A DNA stretch of 64,000 bases from Xylophilus ampelinus (GCF_003217575.1 NZ_QJTC01000001.1:248001-312000); one strand, 5' to 3'. Counted from the stretch's first letter, positions 41,438-52,989 are shown. Numbers and translations: made by a program. The notes: generated by a model from the letters alone, not told the origin.

Positions 41438-42586
41438 ATGTCCGCCTGGGTCCTCCCGGATCACATTGCCGATGTGCTTCCTTCCGAAGCACGGCACATC
41501 GAAGAAATGCGACGCGATCTGCTCGACATGGCACGCGCGTACGGCTACGAACTGGTCATGCCGCCGCTGCTGGAGCATCTCGAATCGCTCCTGACGGGTA
41601 CGGGCGAGGCGCTCGGCCTGCAGACCTTCAAGCTGGTCGACCAGCTCTCCGGCCGCATGCTGGGCCTGCGCGCCGACACGACGCCGCAGGTCGCCCGCAT
41701 CGACGCGCATCTGCTGAACCGCCGCGGCGTGGCACGCCTGTGCTACTGCGGGCCGGTACTGCGGACCCGGCCCGACCGGCCGCATGCCACGCGCGAGCCG
41801 TTGCAGTTCGGTGCCGAAATCTATGGCCACGCGGGCGTGGAGGCCGACCTGGAAGTGCTCCGCCTCGCGCTGGATTGCCTGAATGTGGCCGGCGTCGCCG
41901 GCGTCCAAGTCGATCTGGGCGACGCCCGTATTCCGCGCCATCTGCTGCAGGCCAGCGGACTGCAAGGCGCTGCTCTTGCCGATCTGCAGGCAGCGCTGGC
42001 CGCCAAGGATGTGTCCGGCGTGACCGCGTCGTGTCGCGCGTTAGCGCCGGACCATCGGCACGCGCTCCAGTCGCTGGTGCGGCTCTATGGTGACGCGTCG
42101 GTGCTCGACGAAGCGGCCGTGGCTTTCAAAGCCTTTCCCGGGCTCGTTCCCCTGCTGGACGAACTGCGCAAGCTGGCGGCGTCGCTGCCGTCCGGCACGA
42201 GTTTCGACCTGGCGGACCTTCGGGGCTATGCCTATTACAGCGGCGTCCAGTTCGCGATGTACGTGCCGGGTTCCAGCGACGCCGTGGTACGGGGGGGGCG
42301 CTACGACGAGGTCGGTGCGGTCTTCGGCCGCAATCGCCCGGCAGCCGGCTTCAGCCTCGATCTGCGCGAGCTGGTCGGCCTGGTCGCGCCCCGCCCGCTG
42401 CGTGCGGCGATCCGCGCGCCCTGGAGTGACGACGATGCGCTGCGCCAGGCGATCGCAGACCTGCGGTCGGCCGGGGAAACCGTGGTGTGCGAACTGCCCG
42501 GCCACGACAGCGAGGTCGACGAATTCCGTTGCGACCGCGCACTGACCCGCGTCGGCGTGGGGGCCTGGGCCGTGCGGCCCCTTTGA
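41438..42586 (+). CDS. hisZ: ATP phosphoribosyltransferase regulatory subunit HisZ
   Basis: 382 aa HisRS-like protein without an anticodon-binding domain. It keeps the class II fold ([53 protein letters not shown]) but is a paralogue of the true HisRS encoded at 32562-33902. In species with a short HisG it is required for the first step of histidine synthesis and its feedback control. Next to purA as in most betaproteobacteria. Confidence 0.92.
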   Translation: MSAWVLPDHIADVLPSEARHIEEMRRDLLDMARAYGYELVMPPLLEHLESLLTGTGEALGLQTFKLVDQLSGRMLGLRADTTPQVARIDAHLLNRRGVARLCYCGPVLRTRPDRPHATREPLQFGAEIYGHAGVEADLEVLRLALDCLNVAGVAGVQVDLGDARIPRHLLQASGLQGAALADLQAALAAKDVSGVTASCRALAPDHRHALQSLVRLYGDASVLDEAAVAFKAFPGLVPLLDELRKLAASLPSGTSFDLADLRGYAYYSGVQFAMYVPGSSDAVVRGGRYDEVGAVFGRNRPAAGFSLDLRELVGLVAPRPLRAAIRAPWSDDDALRQAIADLRSAGETVVCELPGHDSEVDEFRCDRALTRVGVGAWAVRPL

Positions 42587-42607
42587 TTCCACCTTTGAAC
42601 TGACTGA

Positions 42608-43954
<1,347 letters not shown>

Positions 43955-44005
43955 CCGGCCGTTCGCGTTGAATCGGGCCGCGGCTGCTGCTGCACGCCGG
44001 CCTGT

Positions 44006-44024
44006 TGCTATAAATTTAGGAGCA
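44006..44024. repeat. Imperfect short palindrome supplying a ribosome-binding site
   Basis: TGCT-ATAAATTTAGG-AGCA resembles the GCTA...TAGC palindromes. Its right half contains AGGAG (44018-44022), well placed as Shine-Dalgarno for the phosphoribosyltransferase start at 44031. Confidence 0.45.
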
Positions 44025-44030
44025 TAATCG

Positions 44031-44555
44031 ATGCTGACGGAAGACGGCAATCATCTCTACGTGAGCTACGACGAGTACCACAGCCTGATCGAGAAACTGG
44101 CGATCAAAGTGCACCAGTCGGGTTGGAGGTTCGACACCATCCTGTGTCTGGCGCGCGGCGGCCTTCGGCCCGGCGACATCCTGAGCCGGGTGTTCGACAA
44201 GCCGCTGGCGATCATGTCCACCAGCTCCTACCGCGCAGAATCGGGCACTGTACAGGGCCACCTGGATATCGCCCGCTTCATCACCACGCCACGCGGCGAG
44301 ATCGCCGGCAAGGTCCTGCTGGTCGACGACCTGGCCGATTCGGGCCACACACTGAAGTCTGTGATCGAAAACCTGCGCACCAGCTATTCGCCGATCACCG
44401 AACTGCGCAGCGCGGTGATCTGGACCAAGGGCGTGTCGGTCTTCACGCCCGACTACTCGGTGGAGTTCTTGCCGACGAATCCGTGGATTCACCAGCCGTT
44501 CGAAGGCTACGACAGCCTGCGGCCGGCGAAGCTGCTGGAGAAGTGGAAGATCTGA
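44031..44555 (+). CDS. Phosphoribosyltransferase (purine salvage type)
   Basis: 174 aa type I PRTase. The PRPP-binding motif VLLVDDLADSGHTL (about 101-114) is intact, and the N-terminal half has ARGGLRPGD. The pattern resembles bacterial xanthine/hypoxanthine phosphoribosyltransferases, and location after purA supports purine salvage, but the exact base is not predictable. AGGAG upstream. Confidence 0.82.
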   Translation: MLTEDGNHLYVSYDEYHSLIEKLAIKVHQSGWRFDTILCLARGGLRPGDILSRVFDKPLAIMSTSSYRAESGTVQGHLDIARFITTPRGEIAGKVLLVDDLADSGHTLKSVIENLRTSYSPITELRSAVIWTKGVSVFTPDYSVEFLPTNPWIHQPFEGYDSLRPAKLLEKWKI

Positions 44556-44558
44556 GCC

Positions 44559-44580
44559 GAAGCGTCCGAGGCGACGCTTC
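44559..44580 (+). terminator. Hairpin after the phosphoribosyltransferase gene
   Basis: GAAGCGTC/GACGCTTC, 8-bp stem with a 6-nt loop, directly after the stop codon. It lacks a T-tract, so its role as a terminator is uncertain. The region to 44689 separates two convergent genes. Confidence 0.4.
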
Positions 44581-44689
44581 GTAAGCCGGTTCGAATCGTC
44601 TGGAAGAGGCGTGCGCAATGCAGGCGCATGCCGATCGACTGGATCGCTGCCTGGCGCGCGCCTCGTGACACGGCCGGCAGCCGGCGCGA

Positions 44690-45508
44690 TTACCGCTTGA
44701 TCACCGTATCGTCCAATTTGTTCGCCAGCTGGGCGATCGCCATCGCCGCGGGCGAGCCCGGCGAAACCGTCATCAGCAACTGGCGACGCATGACCGCTTC
44801 CCGTACGGCCGGGTCGGCCGGGATATCGCCCAGATGCAGCAGCCTGATCACGGAGCCGGCTTCCGGCGTCACGAAGCGGTCGAGCACCTGCTGCAGCTGG
44901 CCGGTGATCGCGCGGCCGTCGCCGGCGCGCGCCGTCTGGTTGACGACGATGCGCACCTGCTGGCGCTTCTGCTGCATGGCCAGAACCTTGATGGCCGCAT
45001 ACGCGTCGGTGAGCGAGGTCGGCTCCGGCGTCGCGACCAGCAGCACTTCCGATGCCAGCGACACCGCGAACAGCACCACGTCGGAAATGCCGGCGCCGGT
45101 ATCGAGCAGCACCACGTCGTAACGGGGGATGATGCTGTGCAGTACCTGCAGGAATTCGGTTCGCACATCCGGTGTCAGTCGCGAGTATTCGACCATGCCC
45201 GATCCGGCGAGCAGGACGGAAAATCCGCCAGGAGCCTGGACGATGGCATCTTCCACCAACGCCTTGCCGGTGAAGACGTCGTGCAGCGTGACCTTGGGAT
45301 GAAGGTTCAGCACGACGTCGAGGTTGGCAAGGCCCAGGTCGGCGTCGAGAACCAGCACCCGGTGGCCACGCCGTGCAAGGGCGGCCGCCAGGTTGGCGGA
45401 TACGAATGTCTTGCCCACACCGCCTTTTCCGCTGGTGACGGCCATGACTTTGGCTGTGGGAGTACCCGCGCGAAAGGTAGGAAGGGTCGGCGCGTCGCTC
45501 ATGTCCAT
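44690..45508 (-). CDS. MinD/ParA-family ATPase (FlhG/FleN-like)
   Basis: 272 aa. Deviant Walker A SGKGGVGKT (26-34), switch I LDADLGLANLD and switch II LLDTGAGIS are visible. Sequence style matches FlhG/FleN proteins that control flagellar number, but the gene has no flagellar neighbours here; it is followed by its own strand's end and preceded by a diguanylate cyclase. A polar localisation or pilus role is possible. ATG 45508 or 45502. Confidence 0.78.
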   Translation of the reverse strand: MDMSDAPTLPTFRAGTPTAKVMAVTSGKGGVGKTFVSANLAAALARRGHRVLVLDADLGLANLDVVLNLHPKVTLHDVFTGKALVEDAIVQAPGGFSVLLAGSGMVEYSRLTPDVRTEFLQVLHSIIPRYDVVLLDTGAGISDVVLFAVSLASEVLLVATPEPTSLTDAYAAIKVLAMQQKRQQVRIVVNQTARAGDGRAITGQLQQVLDRFVTPEAGSVIRLLHLGDIPADPAVREAVMRRQLLMTVSPGSPAAMAIAQLANKLDDTVIKR

Positions 45509-45514
45509 TTGCTT

Positions 45515-46285
45515 TCAGATAGCGCTGCCGTTGGCGTCTTGGGAAGACGCAAGCGTTGGTATCGGGGTATCGGTGTGGGGAAGGCCAAACAAAAGACTCT
45601 TTTCCTCTGCGCTGACCGTGCTGTCGACCGTGTCGTCCATGCAGACCCTGTTGCGGCCCAGCGCCTTGGCGCGATAGAGCTGGTGGTCGGCCCGGTCGGT
45701 CCAGAGCAGGCTGGTCGAGCGGATCCAGGGCTGGGCGAAAGCGCCGCCGATGCTGACCGTCACCTGCAGGTCGAGCGAAGGCGATACCCCCAGCGTGGCG
45801 GACGCGACCGCGAGGCGGATCCGCTCCGCGACCGCCTGTCCGAAGGCCACTTGGCAGCCCGGCAGTATCACGGCGAACTCCTCGCCGCCGTAGCGAGCCA
45901 GCAGATCCATCGGGCGCACGCAGTCGTCGAGGATGCGAGCCACCGCCTGCAGCACGTGGTCGCCCACGAGGTGGCCGTAGTTGTCGTTGACAGCCTTGAA
46001 ATTGTCGATGTCTAGCATCAGCAAGAGCGCGAACTCGCCGGAGCGGGCCACCCGGTCCATTTCCCGCTCGAGAACCGCCCGAAACTGCCGCCGGTTGGCC
46101 AGCCCGGTCAGCGGATCGCGCAGCGAAATTTCGCACAGGCCGTCGATGACGTGCTGCAGGTATTTCTCGGCCGTGATGTCGCCACCCAACGTCGCCCGCA
46201 GATCCGCCTGTTCAAGAAGCGCATGGGCTGCGTCCAGGTGCAGGCCGCGCAAATCGACGAGTGAGGATGCTTCCGGGGACGGCAC
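45515..46285 (-). CDS. Diguanylate cyclase (GGDEF domain)
   Basis: 256 aa, no membrane helix and no recognisable sensor domain; the first 50 residues are helical. The active-site motif is RYGGEEF (GGEEF at 133-137), so it should be catalytically active and make c-di-GMP. RPMD at 124-127, exactly five residues before GGEEF, is the allosteric inhibitory I-site. Start is GTG at 46285. Its stop lies 6 bp before the start of the MinD-like gene, so the two are probably one transcript. Confidence 0.88.
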   Translation of the reverse strand: MPSPEASSLVDLRGLHLDAAHALLEQADLRATLGGDITAEKYLQHVIDGLCEISLRDPLTGLANRRQFRAVLEREMDRVARSGEFALLLMLDIDNFKAVNDNYGHLVGDHVLQAVARILDDCVRPMDLLARYGGEEFAVILPGCQVAFGQAVAERIRLAVASATLGVSPSLDLQVTVSIGGAFAQPWIRSTSLLWTDRADHQLYRAKALGRNRVCMDDTVDSTVSAEEKSLLFGLPHTDTPIPTLASSQDANGSAI

Positions 46286-46316
46286 GTACGGGCCTTGAAG
46301 AAAGGAGCTGAGTTTA

Positions 46317-48038
46317 TCAGGAGGGTGCCGCTAAGACATCTTGCGCGACGTGTGGATTGTCGGCCGGCCGGACTGTCAGCGCGCTCAAGGTCGACACGGC
46401 TTCCGCATCGGTGCGATAGGTGCGCAGCAGATCGCCTTCGACCAGCACGCCGGCCTTGCGCAGCGTGGCGTCCACCGGTAGTTTGAGACCGCTCAGATGC
46501 AGCGTGACACCGCGCGCCTCGAGTAGCCGGAGAATCTGCGCGAAGAACTCGATGCCGGTCGCATCGATCCAGTTCATCGGTTGGGCGAAGACGCAGACGT
46601 GGCGTATGTCCGGGTGCGCTGCCAGATGATCGGTGATGGCCCGCTCGAACGCCGACGCCGATGCGAAATCGAGCGCTGCGTCCATGCGCAGGGCGAATAA
46701 CCGCGGCGCGATGGGCGGTAGCGTCCACAGGTGCCGATCGCGCAGGCTTCCGTCCGCATGGATACCGACCTCAATGATCCGCGGATGCAGCCGCTGGTAG
46801 AGGAAGTGGCCCAGGCCCAGCAGCAATCCGGTCAGTACGCCCCAGTGGATGCGCGGCGCCGTCGCCAGGGTGCAGGCGAACGTCAGCCATCCGATGCACG
46901 CCTCCGCCCGCGAAAATCGCCACAGGGCGTTCAGCTGGCGCGGCCGGATCAGCCCGAAGACGGCCGTCAGCACCACCGCCGCCAGCACCGACTGCGGAAC
47001 ATGGTGCAGCACCGGGATGAACCACTGCAACAAGGTTAACACCAGCAGCACCGAGAAAATGGTGGAGTAGCCGGTGCGCGCGCCGGCATAGAGGTTGATC
47101 GCCGAGCGCGAGAACGATGCGCTGGTAGGAAAGGCGCCACTCAGGCCCGAGGCGATCTTGCCCATGCCTTGCGCTAGCAGGTCCTGGTTCTCGTCCCAGC
47201 GTGTGCCGGCCTGCTGGTGGTCCACCCGGGCGCTGGACGCCGTTTCGAGAAAACTCATCAGCGTGATCACCAGCGCGGGCAGCAGCAGGCTCGCGAACGT
47301 GGCGGCGTCGATCATGGAAGGCAGAGACAGGGATGGCAGGCCGGCAGGTAGATCGCCGACGACGGCGCCTCCCCGCGATTCGTATCCCGTCCAGCGGCTC
47401 GCCAGTGCGCTCAGCGTCACGACGACGATCGCGGCCGGAAAGCGCGAGTGCCAGCGCTTGGCGGCCATCAGCAGGGCGATCGCGCCCAATCCGTAGGCCA
47501 GGGCTTCTTCATAGACGTACGGGCGTCGCACCAGCAGCGAGAAATCGCCAGAAGCGCCGACCAAGGCGGGTAGTTGCGAGGCGACGATGAGCCAGGCCGC
47601 CGCCTGCGTGAAGCCGTTCATCACCGGAGAGCTGACCAGATTGAGCAGCCACCCGAACCGTCCCAGGCCGAGCAGTATCTGGAAAAGTCCCGACAGCAGC
47701 GAAAGCCACACTGCCAAGGTGACCCATTGCGCGCTGCCGGGTGGAGCCAAACCGACGAGCGACGCGCCGATGAGCAGGCTGCTGAGCGCCGTCGGCCCGA
47801 CGCCGAGGCGCGACGAAGAGCTGAACAGCACGGCTATCAGCGCCGGCAGGAGCGAAGCGTAGATGCCGGTGATCAACGGCATTCCGGCCACCGACGCATA
47901 GGCCGCACCCTGAGGCACAAGCAGCAGACCCACCGTGACACCTGCCCACAATTCGTTCGCCAGCAGATCACGGGTCGGGCGCGGCCAACGCAGGAAAGGC
48001 AGATGTCTCTGCAACGACGCACGCGTGGTCGATCTCAA
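46317..48038 (-). CDS. SulP-family anion transporter with STAS domain
   Basis: 573 aa. About 10-12 membrane helices (LLLVPQGAAYASVAGMPLITG, the family signature) followed by a cytosolic STAS domain with NWIDATGIEFFAQIL. SulP proteins carry sulfate, bicarbonate or dicarboxylates; the substrate cannot be told here. The only plausible start is TTG at 48038, overlapping (TTGA) the stop of a 22-codon frame that has a good Shine-Dalgarno. Confidence 0.85.
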   Translation of the reverse strand: MRSTTRASLQRHLPFLRWPRPTRDLLANELWAGVTVGLLLVPQGAAYASVAGMPLITGIYASLLPALIAVLFSSSSRLGVGPTALSSLLIGASLVGLAPPGSAQWVTLAVWLSLLSGLFQILLGLGRFGWLLNLVSSPVMNGFTQAAAWLIVASQLPALVGASGDFSLLVRRPYVYEEALAYGLGAIALLMAAKRWHSRFPAAIVVVTLSALASRWTGYESRGGAVVGDLPAGLPSLSLPSMIDAATFASLLLPALVITLMSFLETASSARVDHQQAGTRWDENQDLLAQGMGKIASGLSGAFPTSASFSRSAINLYAGARTGYSTIFSVLLVLTLLQWFIPVLHHVPQSVLAAVVLTAVFGLIRPRQLNALWRFSRAEACIGWLTFACTLATAPRIHWGVLTGLLLGLGHFLYQRLHPRIIEVGIHADGSLRDRHLWTLPPIAPRLFALRMDAALDFASASAFERAITDHLAAHPDIRHVCVFAQPMNWIDATGIEFFAQILRLLEARGVTLHLSGLKLPVDATLRKAGVLVEGDLLRTYRTDAEAVSTLSALTVRPADNPHVAQDVLAAPS

Positions 48039-48103
48039 GTTCGTCCTGGTCGGGAAAGCGCGGCCTTCGAACGCGCGGTGGCAGTGGCTTTCGACAGCTC
48101 CAT
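48035..48103 (-). CDS. Possible 22-codon leader ORF of the SulP gene
   Basis: An ATG at 48103 with AGGA 7 nt upstream opens 22 codons (MELSKATATARSKAALSRPG...) that end with TGA overlapping the TTG start of the transporter. The peptide is Ser/Ala/Thr/Arg rich. It could couple translation to the weak TTG start. Alternatively a single-base frameshift separates the real N-terminus from the transporter. Confidence 0.4.
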   Translation of the reverse strand: MELSKATATARSKAALSRPGRT

Positions 48104-48144
48104 GGAACGTCCTACTGCGGGATCGGTTCTGTCCGACCCACCTC

Positions 48145-48158
48145 GCACGGATTCGTGC
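48145..48158. promoter_or_regulatory. Dyad in the SulP-csbD divergent region
   Basis: GCACG-GATT-CGTGC, a perfect short inverted repeat followed by TGCATAAAT, which could serve as an extended -10. Either an operator or part of the csbD promoter; evidence is only positional. Confidence 0.3.
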
Positions 48159-48220
48159 ATAAATTGAATACAGCGGAGGGAAATGTCTTCCTCGCGATAA
48201 CCAACTTCAAAGGACGCATC

Positions 48221-48418
48221 ATGAACAAGCATCACGTCGAAGGCCGTTTGGAAGAAGCCAAGGGCAAGGTCAAGGAAGTTGCAGGCAAGGTCGTCGGCAA
48301 CGAGAAGCTGCAAAGCGAAGGTCTGGCAGACCAAGCACAGGGCAAGACCCAGGCAGGTTATGGCGATGTCAAAGAATCCGTCAAGGATGGTCTCAAGAAG
48401 ACCGCTGACAAAATCTGA
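48221..48418 (+). CDS. CsbD-family stress protein
   Basis: 65 aa hydrophilic protein starting MNKHHVEGRLEEAKGKVKE, the CsbD signature, with a second VKESVKDGLKKTADKI unit. Members are abundant under general stress (sigma-B in Bacillus, YjbJ in E. coli, RpoS-dependent), function unknown. AAAGGA before the ATG at 48221. Confidence 0.88.
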   Translation: MNKHHVEGRLEEAKGKVKEVAGKVVGNEKLQSEGLADQAQGKTQAGYGDVKESVKDGLKKTADKI

Positions 48419-48439
48419 GCGACCGCCTCAGCATGAACG

Positions 48440-48471
48440 AAAAGGGCCGCAGCGAAAGCTGTGGCCCTTTT
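48440..48471. terminator. Bidirectional terminator between csbD and tRNA-Pro
   Basis: GGGCCGCAGC/GCTGTGGCCC (48444-48453 and 48458-48467, one G-U pair) closed by a GAAA tetraloop, with A4 on the left and T4 on the right. It serves csbD on the plus strand and the tRNA on the minus strand. Confidence 0.88.
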
Positions 48472-48479
48472 GCATCCAA

Positions 48480-48556
48480 TGGTCGGCGTGGCGGGATTCG
48501 AACTCGCGACCCCTTGCACCCCATGCAAGTGCGCTACCAGGCTGCGCTACACGCCG
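48480..48556 (-). tRNA. tRNA-Pro (anticodon GGG)
   Basis: 77 nt including an encoded CCA end. The acceptor arms CGGCGTG and CACGCCG pair fully; the D-arm TAGCGCAGCCTGGTAGCGCA, the anticodon arm with loop ATGGGGT in a CTTGC/GCAAG stem, and the T-arm GTTCGAATC are all present. A GGG anticodon reads CCC and CCU proline codons. Confidence 0.97.
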
Positions 48557-48568
48557 ACAAGCATTGAA

Positions 48569-49027
48569 TTATAGGCCAACTTGCTCGTCGGTTTCGAGAA
48601 TCCGGCGGATGGCGAGCAGTTCCTGCCGAATGGTCGAGGGCGTATGCCCTTCTGGCGGATGCGACCACGTCGGTCCGTCTTGTCGATCCGCATGTTGTTC
48701 CGATGGGTCCGGCACCGGGATCGCGCCGGCTCCATGCTTCCCCGTCGCGGACGTGCTTTTCTCCGCATGCACCCATTCCTGAAGCTTTCCCCGCGCTCCG
48801 CTGATCGTGAAACCTTCGTCGTACAGCAGGTCGCGGATACGCCGGATCATGAGCACTTCATGGTGCTGGTAGTATCGCCGGTTGCCACGCCGCTTCATTG
48901 GCCGCAACTGAGCGAATTCCTGCTCCCAATAGCGCAGCACGTGCGGCTTGACGTCGCACAGTTCGGCGACTTCGCCGATCGTGAAATAGCGCTTGGCGGG
49001 GATGGGGGCTAAGGTACTGGTGACCAT
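48569..49027 (-). CDS. MerR-family transcriptional regulator (next to ihfA)
   Basis: 152 aa. N-terminal MerR helix-turn-helix with KRYFTIGEVAELCDVKPHVL and RYWEQEFAQLRP, the variant always found next to ihfA in beta- and gammaproteobacteria. No metal-binding cysteine cluster near the C-terminus, so an organic signal or none is likely. Regulon unknown. Confidence 0.85.
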   Translation of the reverse strand: MVTSTLAPIPAKRYFTIGEVAELCDVKPHVLRYWEQEFAQLRPMKRRGNRRYYQHHEVLMIRRIRDLLYDEGFTISGARGKLQEWVHAEKSTSATGKHGAGAIPVPDPSEQHADRQDGPTWSHPPEGHTPSTIRQELLAIRRILETDEQVGL

Positions 49028-49106
49028 GGTCGAGGACGGTGACGAATTTTCTGAGCGGCCAGAGGGTACCGCATGCGGCCTCTCCGGAAAATGACGTCAT
49101 CCCGAA

Positions 49107-49466
49107 TCAACGCGTGGCTGCCGGCACCACGGCGCGATCGCCGCCCCCTTGGATCTGCTCTTTGAGCTTGGAGCTGGCGTGGAATGTCACCACGCGGCGT
49201 TCCTGGATCGGGATCGCCTCGCCGGTGCGCGGATTACGGCCGGGGCGGGGCGCCTTGGTGCGAATCTGGAAGTTGCCGAAGCCCGACAGCTTCACGTCCG
49301 CCCCCTCTACCAGCCGACCCGACACCAGGTCGAAGAAGGCGTCGACCATGTCTTTCGATTCGCGCTTGTTGAGCCCGATCTGGTCGAAGAGCAGGTCCGC
49401 CAGTTGCGCCTTGGTCAGGGTGGGCAGTTCGAGGCTCTCGACGAGCAAGGGATTGTCGTTTTCCAT
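49107..49466 (-). CDS. ihfA: Integration host factor subunit alpha
   Basis: 119 aa HU/IHF protein. [20 protein letters not shown] start and the beta-ribbon arm [18 protein letters not shown], including the proline that intercalates in bent DNA. With IhfB it makes sharp bends at specific sites. It has an N-terminal extension of about 17 residues compared with E. coli. 11 bp after pheT. Confidence 0.95.
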   Translation of the reverse strand: MENDNPLLVESLELPTLTKAQLADLLFDQIGLNKRESKDMVDAFFDLVSGRLVEGADVKLSGFGNFQIRTKAPRPGRNPRTGEAIPIQERRVVTFHASSKLKEQIQGGGDRAVVPAATR

Positions 49467-49477
49467 AGGGGACTCTC

Positions 49478-51910
49478 TCAGGCACGTAGCCGGGCCGCGG
49501 TGCGCTGTTGAAGGGCGTTGAGCACCGACTGGGTCGAGACATCGATCCGCTTATCGTCCAGCACTTCGTCGCCTCCGTTGAACACCAAGCGCAGCGCGAC
49601 GCTTTTCTCGGTTTCGGCCATCGACGCGGTGTCCACACCACCGTCCTTGCCCGGCTTGGGCCGGTAGATGTCGAACACGGTCACCTGCTGCAGCAGCGGA
49701 TCCTGCACACTCCGCACGGCATCGAACAGTTGCCGGTGCGTAACGTTTTCTTGCACCACCACCGCCAGGTCGCGCTCCACGTCTTGGTGCTTGGGCACGG
49801 CCACCGGCGCGGGGACCTGGCGCTGCAGCACCGCATCCAGAGCCAGCTCGAACAGCACCGGCACCTGTGCGAAACCGTAGGACTGGCGCCAGCGGGGATG
49901 CAGCTCGCCCACCACGCCGATCGCGACGCCGTCGAGAATCACGTCGGCGCTACGGCCGGGGTGCAGCGCCGGGTGCCGCGACGGCTGGAAGTTCGGGCGG
50001 GCCGGTGCGAGCAGCGCCTCGATATCCCCCTTCACGTCGAAGAAGTCGACCAGCCGTTCCGGACGGCCCCACTGGAGCGCGTCGTTGCCACCGTAGGCGA
50101 CGCCCGCGATCCGCATCGGCTGGCGGTATCCTTGGACCGTCGCGTCGCTGTCCTGCACCGTGTCGTCGCGCTCGAACACGCGGCCGAGTTCGAAGGCCCG
50201 CATCGCGCTCGCCTTGCGGTCGAGATTGAACTTCAAAACCTGTAACAGGGAGCCGAGAAGGGACGAGCGCATCACGCTCAGATGGCTCGCGATCGGGTTC
50301 AGGAGGCGGATCGGGGCGGCATTGCCGGCCAGTTCGGTCTCCCAACGCTCCTCGACGAAGCTGAAGTTGATCGTTTCCTGATAGCCCGCCGCTGCCATCA
50401 GGCGGCGCACCGCGAACGGGCTGCGCCTGGCTTCGGCGTCGAGCCGCGGCGTGATCGGCGCGAGCGGCGGGGTGGCCGGCAGGTTTTCGTAGCCGACGAT
50501 CCGCGCGATCTCTTCGATCAGGTCTTCTTCGATCGAGAGGTCGAACCGCCAGGACGGTGGCGTGACGGCCAGCGCATCGCCCCGAATATCGACCGGAAGA
50601 CCCAGCGATGCCAACGCGTCCCGGCACTGCTCGGCGCTGAGCGGCATGCCGATGACCTTGGCGGCCCTGGCCGGTCGCACGGCGACGGTGCGGGGTGCCG
50701 GCATGCTCGGTTGCAGGTCGTCGACCGGGCCCGCATCGCCGCCGCAGATGGATTGCACCAGGCGCGTCAGGTGCTCGATGTGCTCGACCGTCTGCTGGGG
50801 ATCCACGCCGCGTTCGAAGCGGTGGCCCGCATCGGTCGAGAAATTGAAGCGGCGCGAGCGGCCTGCGACAGCCTTCGGGTACCAGAAGGCGGCCTCGATG
50901 TAGATATCGGTGGTCGCGTCGGACACCGCCGTCGCGTCCCCGCCCATGATGCCGGCGAGCGACTCGACCTGCGCGCTGTCGGCGATCACACCGACCTTGT
51001 CGTCGAGCGACACGGTGGTGCCGTTGAGCAGCTTCAACGATTCGCCCGCGCGTGCCCAGCGCACGTCGAGTCCGCCGTTCAGCTTGTCGAGGTCGAAGAT
51101 GTGCGACGGCCGGCCAAGTTCGAACATCACGTAGTTCGAAATGTCGACCAGGGGCGACACGCTCCGCTGACCGCAGCGTGCCAGCCGCTCCACCATCCAG
51201 CCGGGCGTAGCCGCCCGGGCGTTCACATTGCGCACGATGCGGCCCGAGAAACGTCCGCACAGGTCGGGCGCGCTGACGGCCACGGAGAGGCGCGCATCCT
51301 GCGTCACCGCCACCGGTTCGAAGGTCAGCGGCTTGAGCGGCGCGCCTGTCAGGGCGGCGACTTCGCGGGCGATGCCGTACACGCTCAGGCAATGCGCCAG
51401 GTTGGGCGTGAGCTTCAGCGTGAACAGCGTGTCGTCGAGGTTGAGCCACGCGCGGATGTCCTGGCCGACCGGCGCGTCGGACGCCAGTTCCATCAGGCCG
51501 CCATGGTCTTCGCTCAGCTTCAGCTCGCGGGCCGAGCACAGCATGCCGTGGCTTTCGACTCCGCGCAGCTTGCCCACCTTGATCACGAAAGGCTTGCCGT
51601 CGGCACCGGGCGGCAGCACGGCCCCCACCAGCGCGCACGGCACCTTGATGCCGACGCGGGCGTTGGGTGCGCCGCAGACGATGTCGAGGAGTTCGGGCTG
51701 TCCGACATCGACCTTGCAGACGCGCAGCCGGTCTGCGTCGGGGTGCTGCACCGCCTCGCGGATTTCACCGACGACGACCTTGTCGAAGGACGGCGCAACG
51801 GGCTGGAGTTCTTCCACCTCGAGGCCGGCCATCGTCAGCGTATCGGCCAGGGCCTGCGTGTCGAGCGGTGGGTTGCAGAATTCGCGCAGCCAGGATTCCG
51901 GAAATTGCAT
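49478..51910 (-). CDS. pheT: Phenylalanine-tRNA ligase beta subunit
   Basis: 810 aa. N-terminal tRNA-binding OB domain ([24 protein letters not shown]), B3/B4 editing module, B5 domain and C-terminal anticodon-binding FDX-ACB domain ([13 protein letters not shown]). Together with PheS it makes the alpha2-beta2 enzyme. 20 bp after pheS. Confidence 0.96.
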   Translation of the reverse strand: MQFPESWLREFCNPPLDTQALADTLTMAGLEVEELQPVAPSFDKVVVGEIREAVQHPDADRLRVCKVDVGQPELLDIVCGAPNARVGIKVPCALVGAVLPPGADGKPFVIKVGKLRGVESHGMLCSARELKLSEDHGGLMELASDAPVGQDIRAWLNLDDTLFTLKLTPNLAHCLSVYGIAREVAALTGAPLKPLTFEPVAVTQDARLSVAVSAPDLCGRFSGRIVRNVNARAATPGWMVERLARCGQRSVSPLVDISNYVMFELGRPSHIFDLDKLNGGLDVRWARAGESLKLLNGTTVSLDDKVGVIADSAQVESLAGIMGGDATAVSDATTDIYIEAAFWYPKAVAGRSRRFNFSTDAGHRFERGVDPQQTVEHIEHLTRLVQSICGGDAGPVDDLQPSMPAPRTVAVRPARAAKVIGMPLSAEQCRDALASLGLPVDIRGDALAVTPPSWRFDLSIEEDLIEEIARIVGYENLPATPPLAPITPRLDAEARRSPFAVRRLMAAAGYQETINFSFVEERWETELAGNAAPIRLLNPIASHLSVMRSSLLGSLLQVLKFNLDRKASAMRAFELGRVFERDDTVQDSDATVQGYRQPMRIAGVAYGGNDALQWGRPERLVDFFDVKGDIEALLAPARPNFQPSRHPALHPGRSADVILDGVAIGVVGELHPRWRQSYGFAQVPVLFELALDAVLQRQVPAPVAVPKHQDVERDLAVVVQENVTHRQLFDAVRSVQDPLLQQVTVFDIYRPKPGKDGGVDTASMAETEKSVALRLVFNGGDEVLDDKRIDVSTQSVLNALQQRTAARLRA

Positions 51911-51930
51911 GTCGGGTCACTTGGGTCGGT

Positions 51931-52989
51931 TTACTGGAACTGGCGGAGAAAACGCATGTCGCCGTCGAAGAAGAGGCGCAGATCGTTGACTCCGTACCGC
52001 AGCATGGTGAGCCGGTCGGGGCCCATGCCGAAGGCGAAGCCGATGTAGCGCTCGGGGTCGAGCCCCATGTTGCGCACCACGTTAGGATGGACCTGGCCCG
52101 ATCCGGCCACTTCCAGCCAGCGGCCCGCGTTGGGGCCGCTACCGAACTGGATGTCCACCTCGGCGCTCGGCTCGGTGAACGGAAAAAAACTGGGACGAAA
52201 GCGCAGTACCAGGTCCTTGCTCTCGAAGAAGGTCCGGCAGAAGTCTGTGAAGACGACCTTGAGGTCCTTGAAGCTCACGTTCTCGCCGATCCACAAGCCT
52301 TCGCACTGGTGGAACATGGGCGAGTGCGTCGCATCGCTGTCGACCCGATAGGTGCGACCCGGTGCGATGACGCGGATTTCGGGCATAGACCGGCCGGCGT
52401 CGAGTTGTGCGCGGTAGCGTTTCACATGCCGTACCGCGTGGCGGATCTGCATCGGGCTGGTGTGGGTGCGCAGCAGGTGGGGCGCTGCCTCGGTACCGCC
52501 TTCGATGTAGAAGGTGTCGTGCATGGAGCGGGCAGGGTGGTCTTCCGGCGTATTCAACGCGGTGAAGTTGAACCAGTCGGTCTCGATCTCGGGGCCTTCG
52601 GCCACTTCGAAACCCATCGATCCGAAGATGCCCTCGATCCGCTCCAGCGTGAGCGATACCGGGTGCAGCCCACCCTGGCCGCGCTGCCGGCCCGGCAGGG
52701 TGACATCGAGCGCCTCGGACTGCAACTGGCGGTCGAGTTCGGCATCGGCGAGCGCCTGGCGGCGGGCGTTGAGCGAAGCCTCGATCGCCTGCTTGGCGAC
52801 GTTGATTACCGTGCCTCGGGATTTTTTCTCGTCGACGGGCAGGGCCGCCAAGCCCTTCATCCATTCGGTGATTCGGCCGGACTTGCCGAGGAACCGGGCC
52901 TTGGCGTTCTCCAGATCGGCAGGCGTGTTCGCCTGCGCAAAGGTCGATTGCGCCGTGGTGACCAAGGCTTCCAACTCGTTCATAGACAT
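51931..52989 (-). CDS. pheS: Phenylalanine-tRNA ligase alpha subunit
   Basis: 352 aa class II catalytic subunit with an N-terminal coiled-coil tRNA-binding arm. Catalytic segments [21 protein letters not shown]-like region, [12 protein letters not shown] and [14 protein letters not shown] (motif 3) are seen. ATG 52989 or 52983. It is preceded by a terminator-like hairpin and a Phe-containing mini-frame, see those entries. Confidence 0.96.
   Translation of the reverse strand: MSMNELEALVTTAQSTFAQANTPADLENAKARFLGKSGRITEWMKGLAALPVDEKKSRGTVINVAKQAIEASLNARRQALADAELDRQLQSEALDVTLPGRQRGQGGLHPVSLTLERIEGIFGSMGFEVAEGPEIETDWFNFTALNTPEDHPARSMHDTFYIEGGTEAAPHLLRTHTSPMQIRHAVRHVKRYRAQLDAGRSMPEIRVIAPGRTYRVDSDATHSPMFHQCEGLWIGENVSFKDLKVVFTDFCRTFFESKDLVLRFRPSFFPFTEPSAEVDIQFGSGPNAGRWLEVAGSGQVHPNVVRNMGLDPERYIGFAFGMGPDRLTMLRYGVNDLRLFFDGDMRFLRQFQ

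Noticed and set aside
48480-48556. tRNA-Pro as an integration site for a genomic island
   Set aside because: No integrase gene or direct repeat of the tRNA end is found; both sides are normal housekeeping genes.
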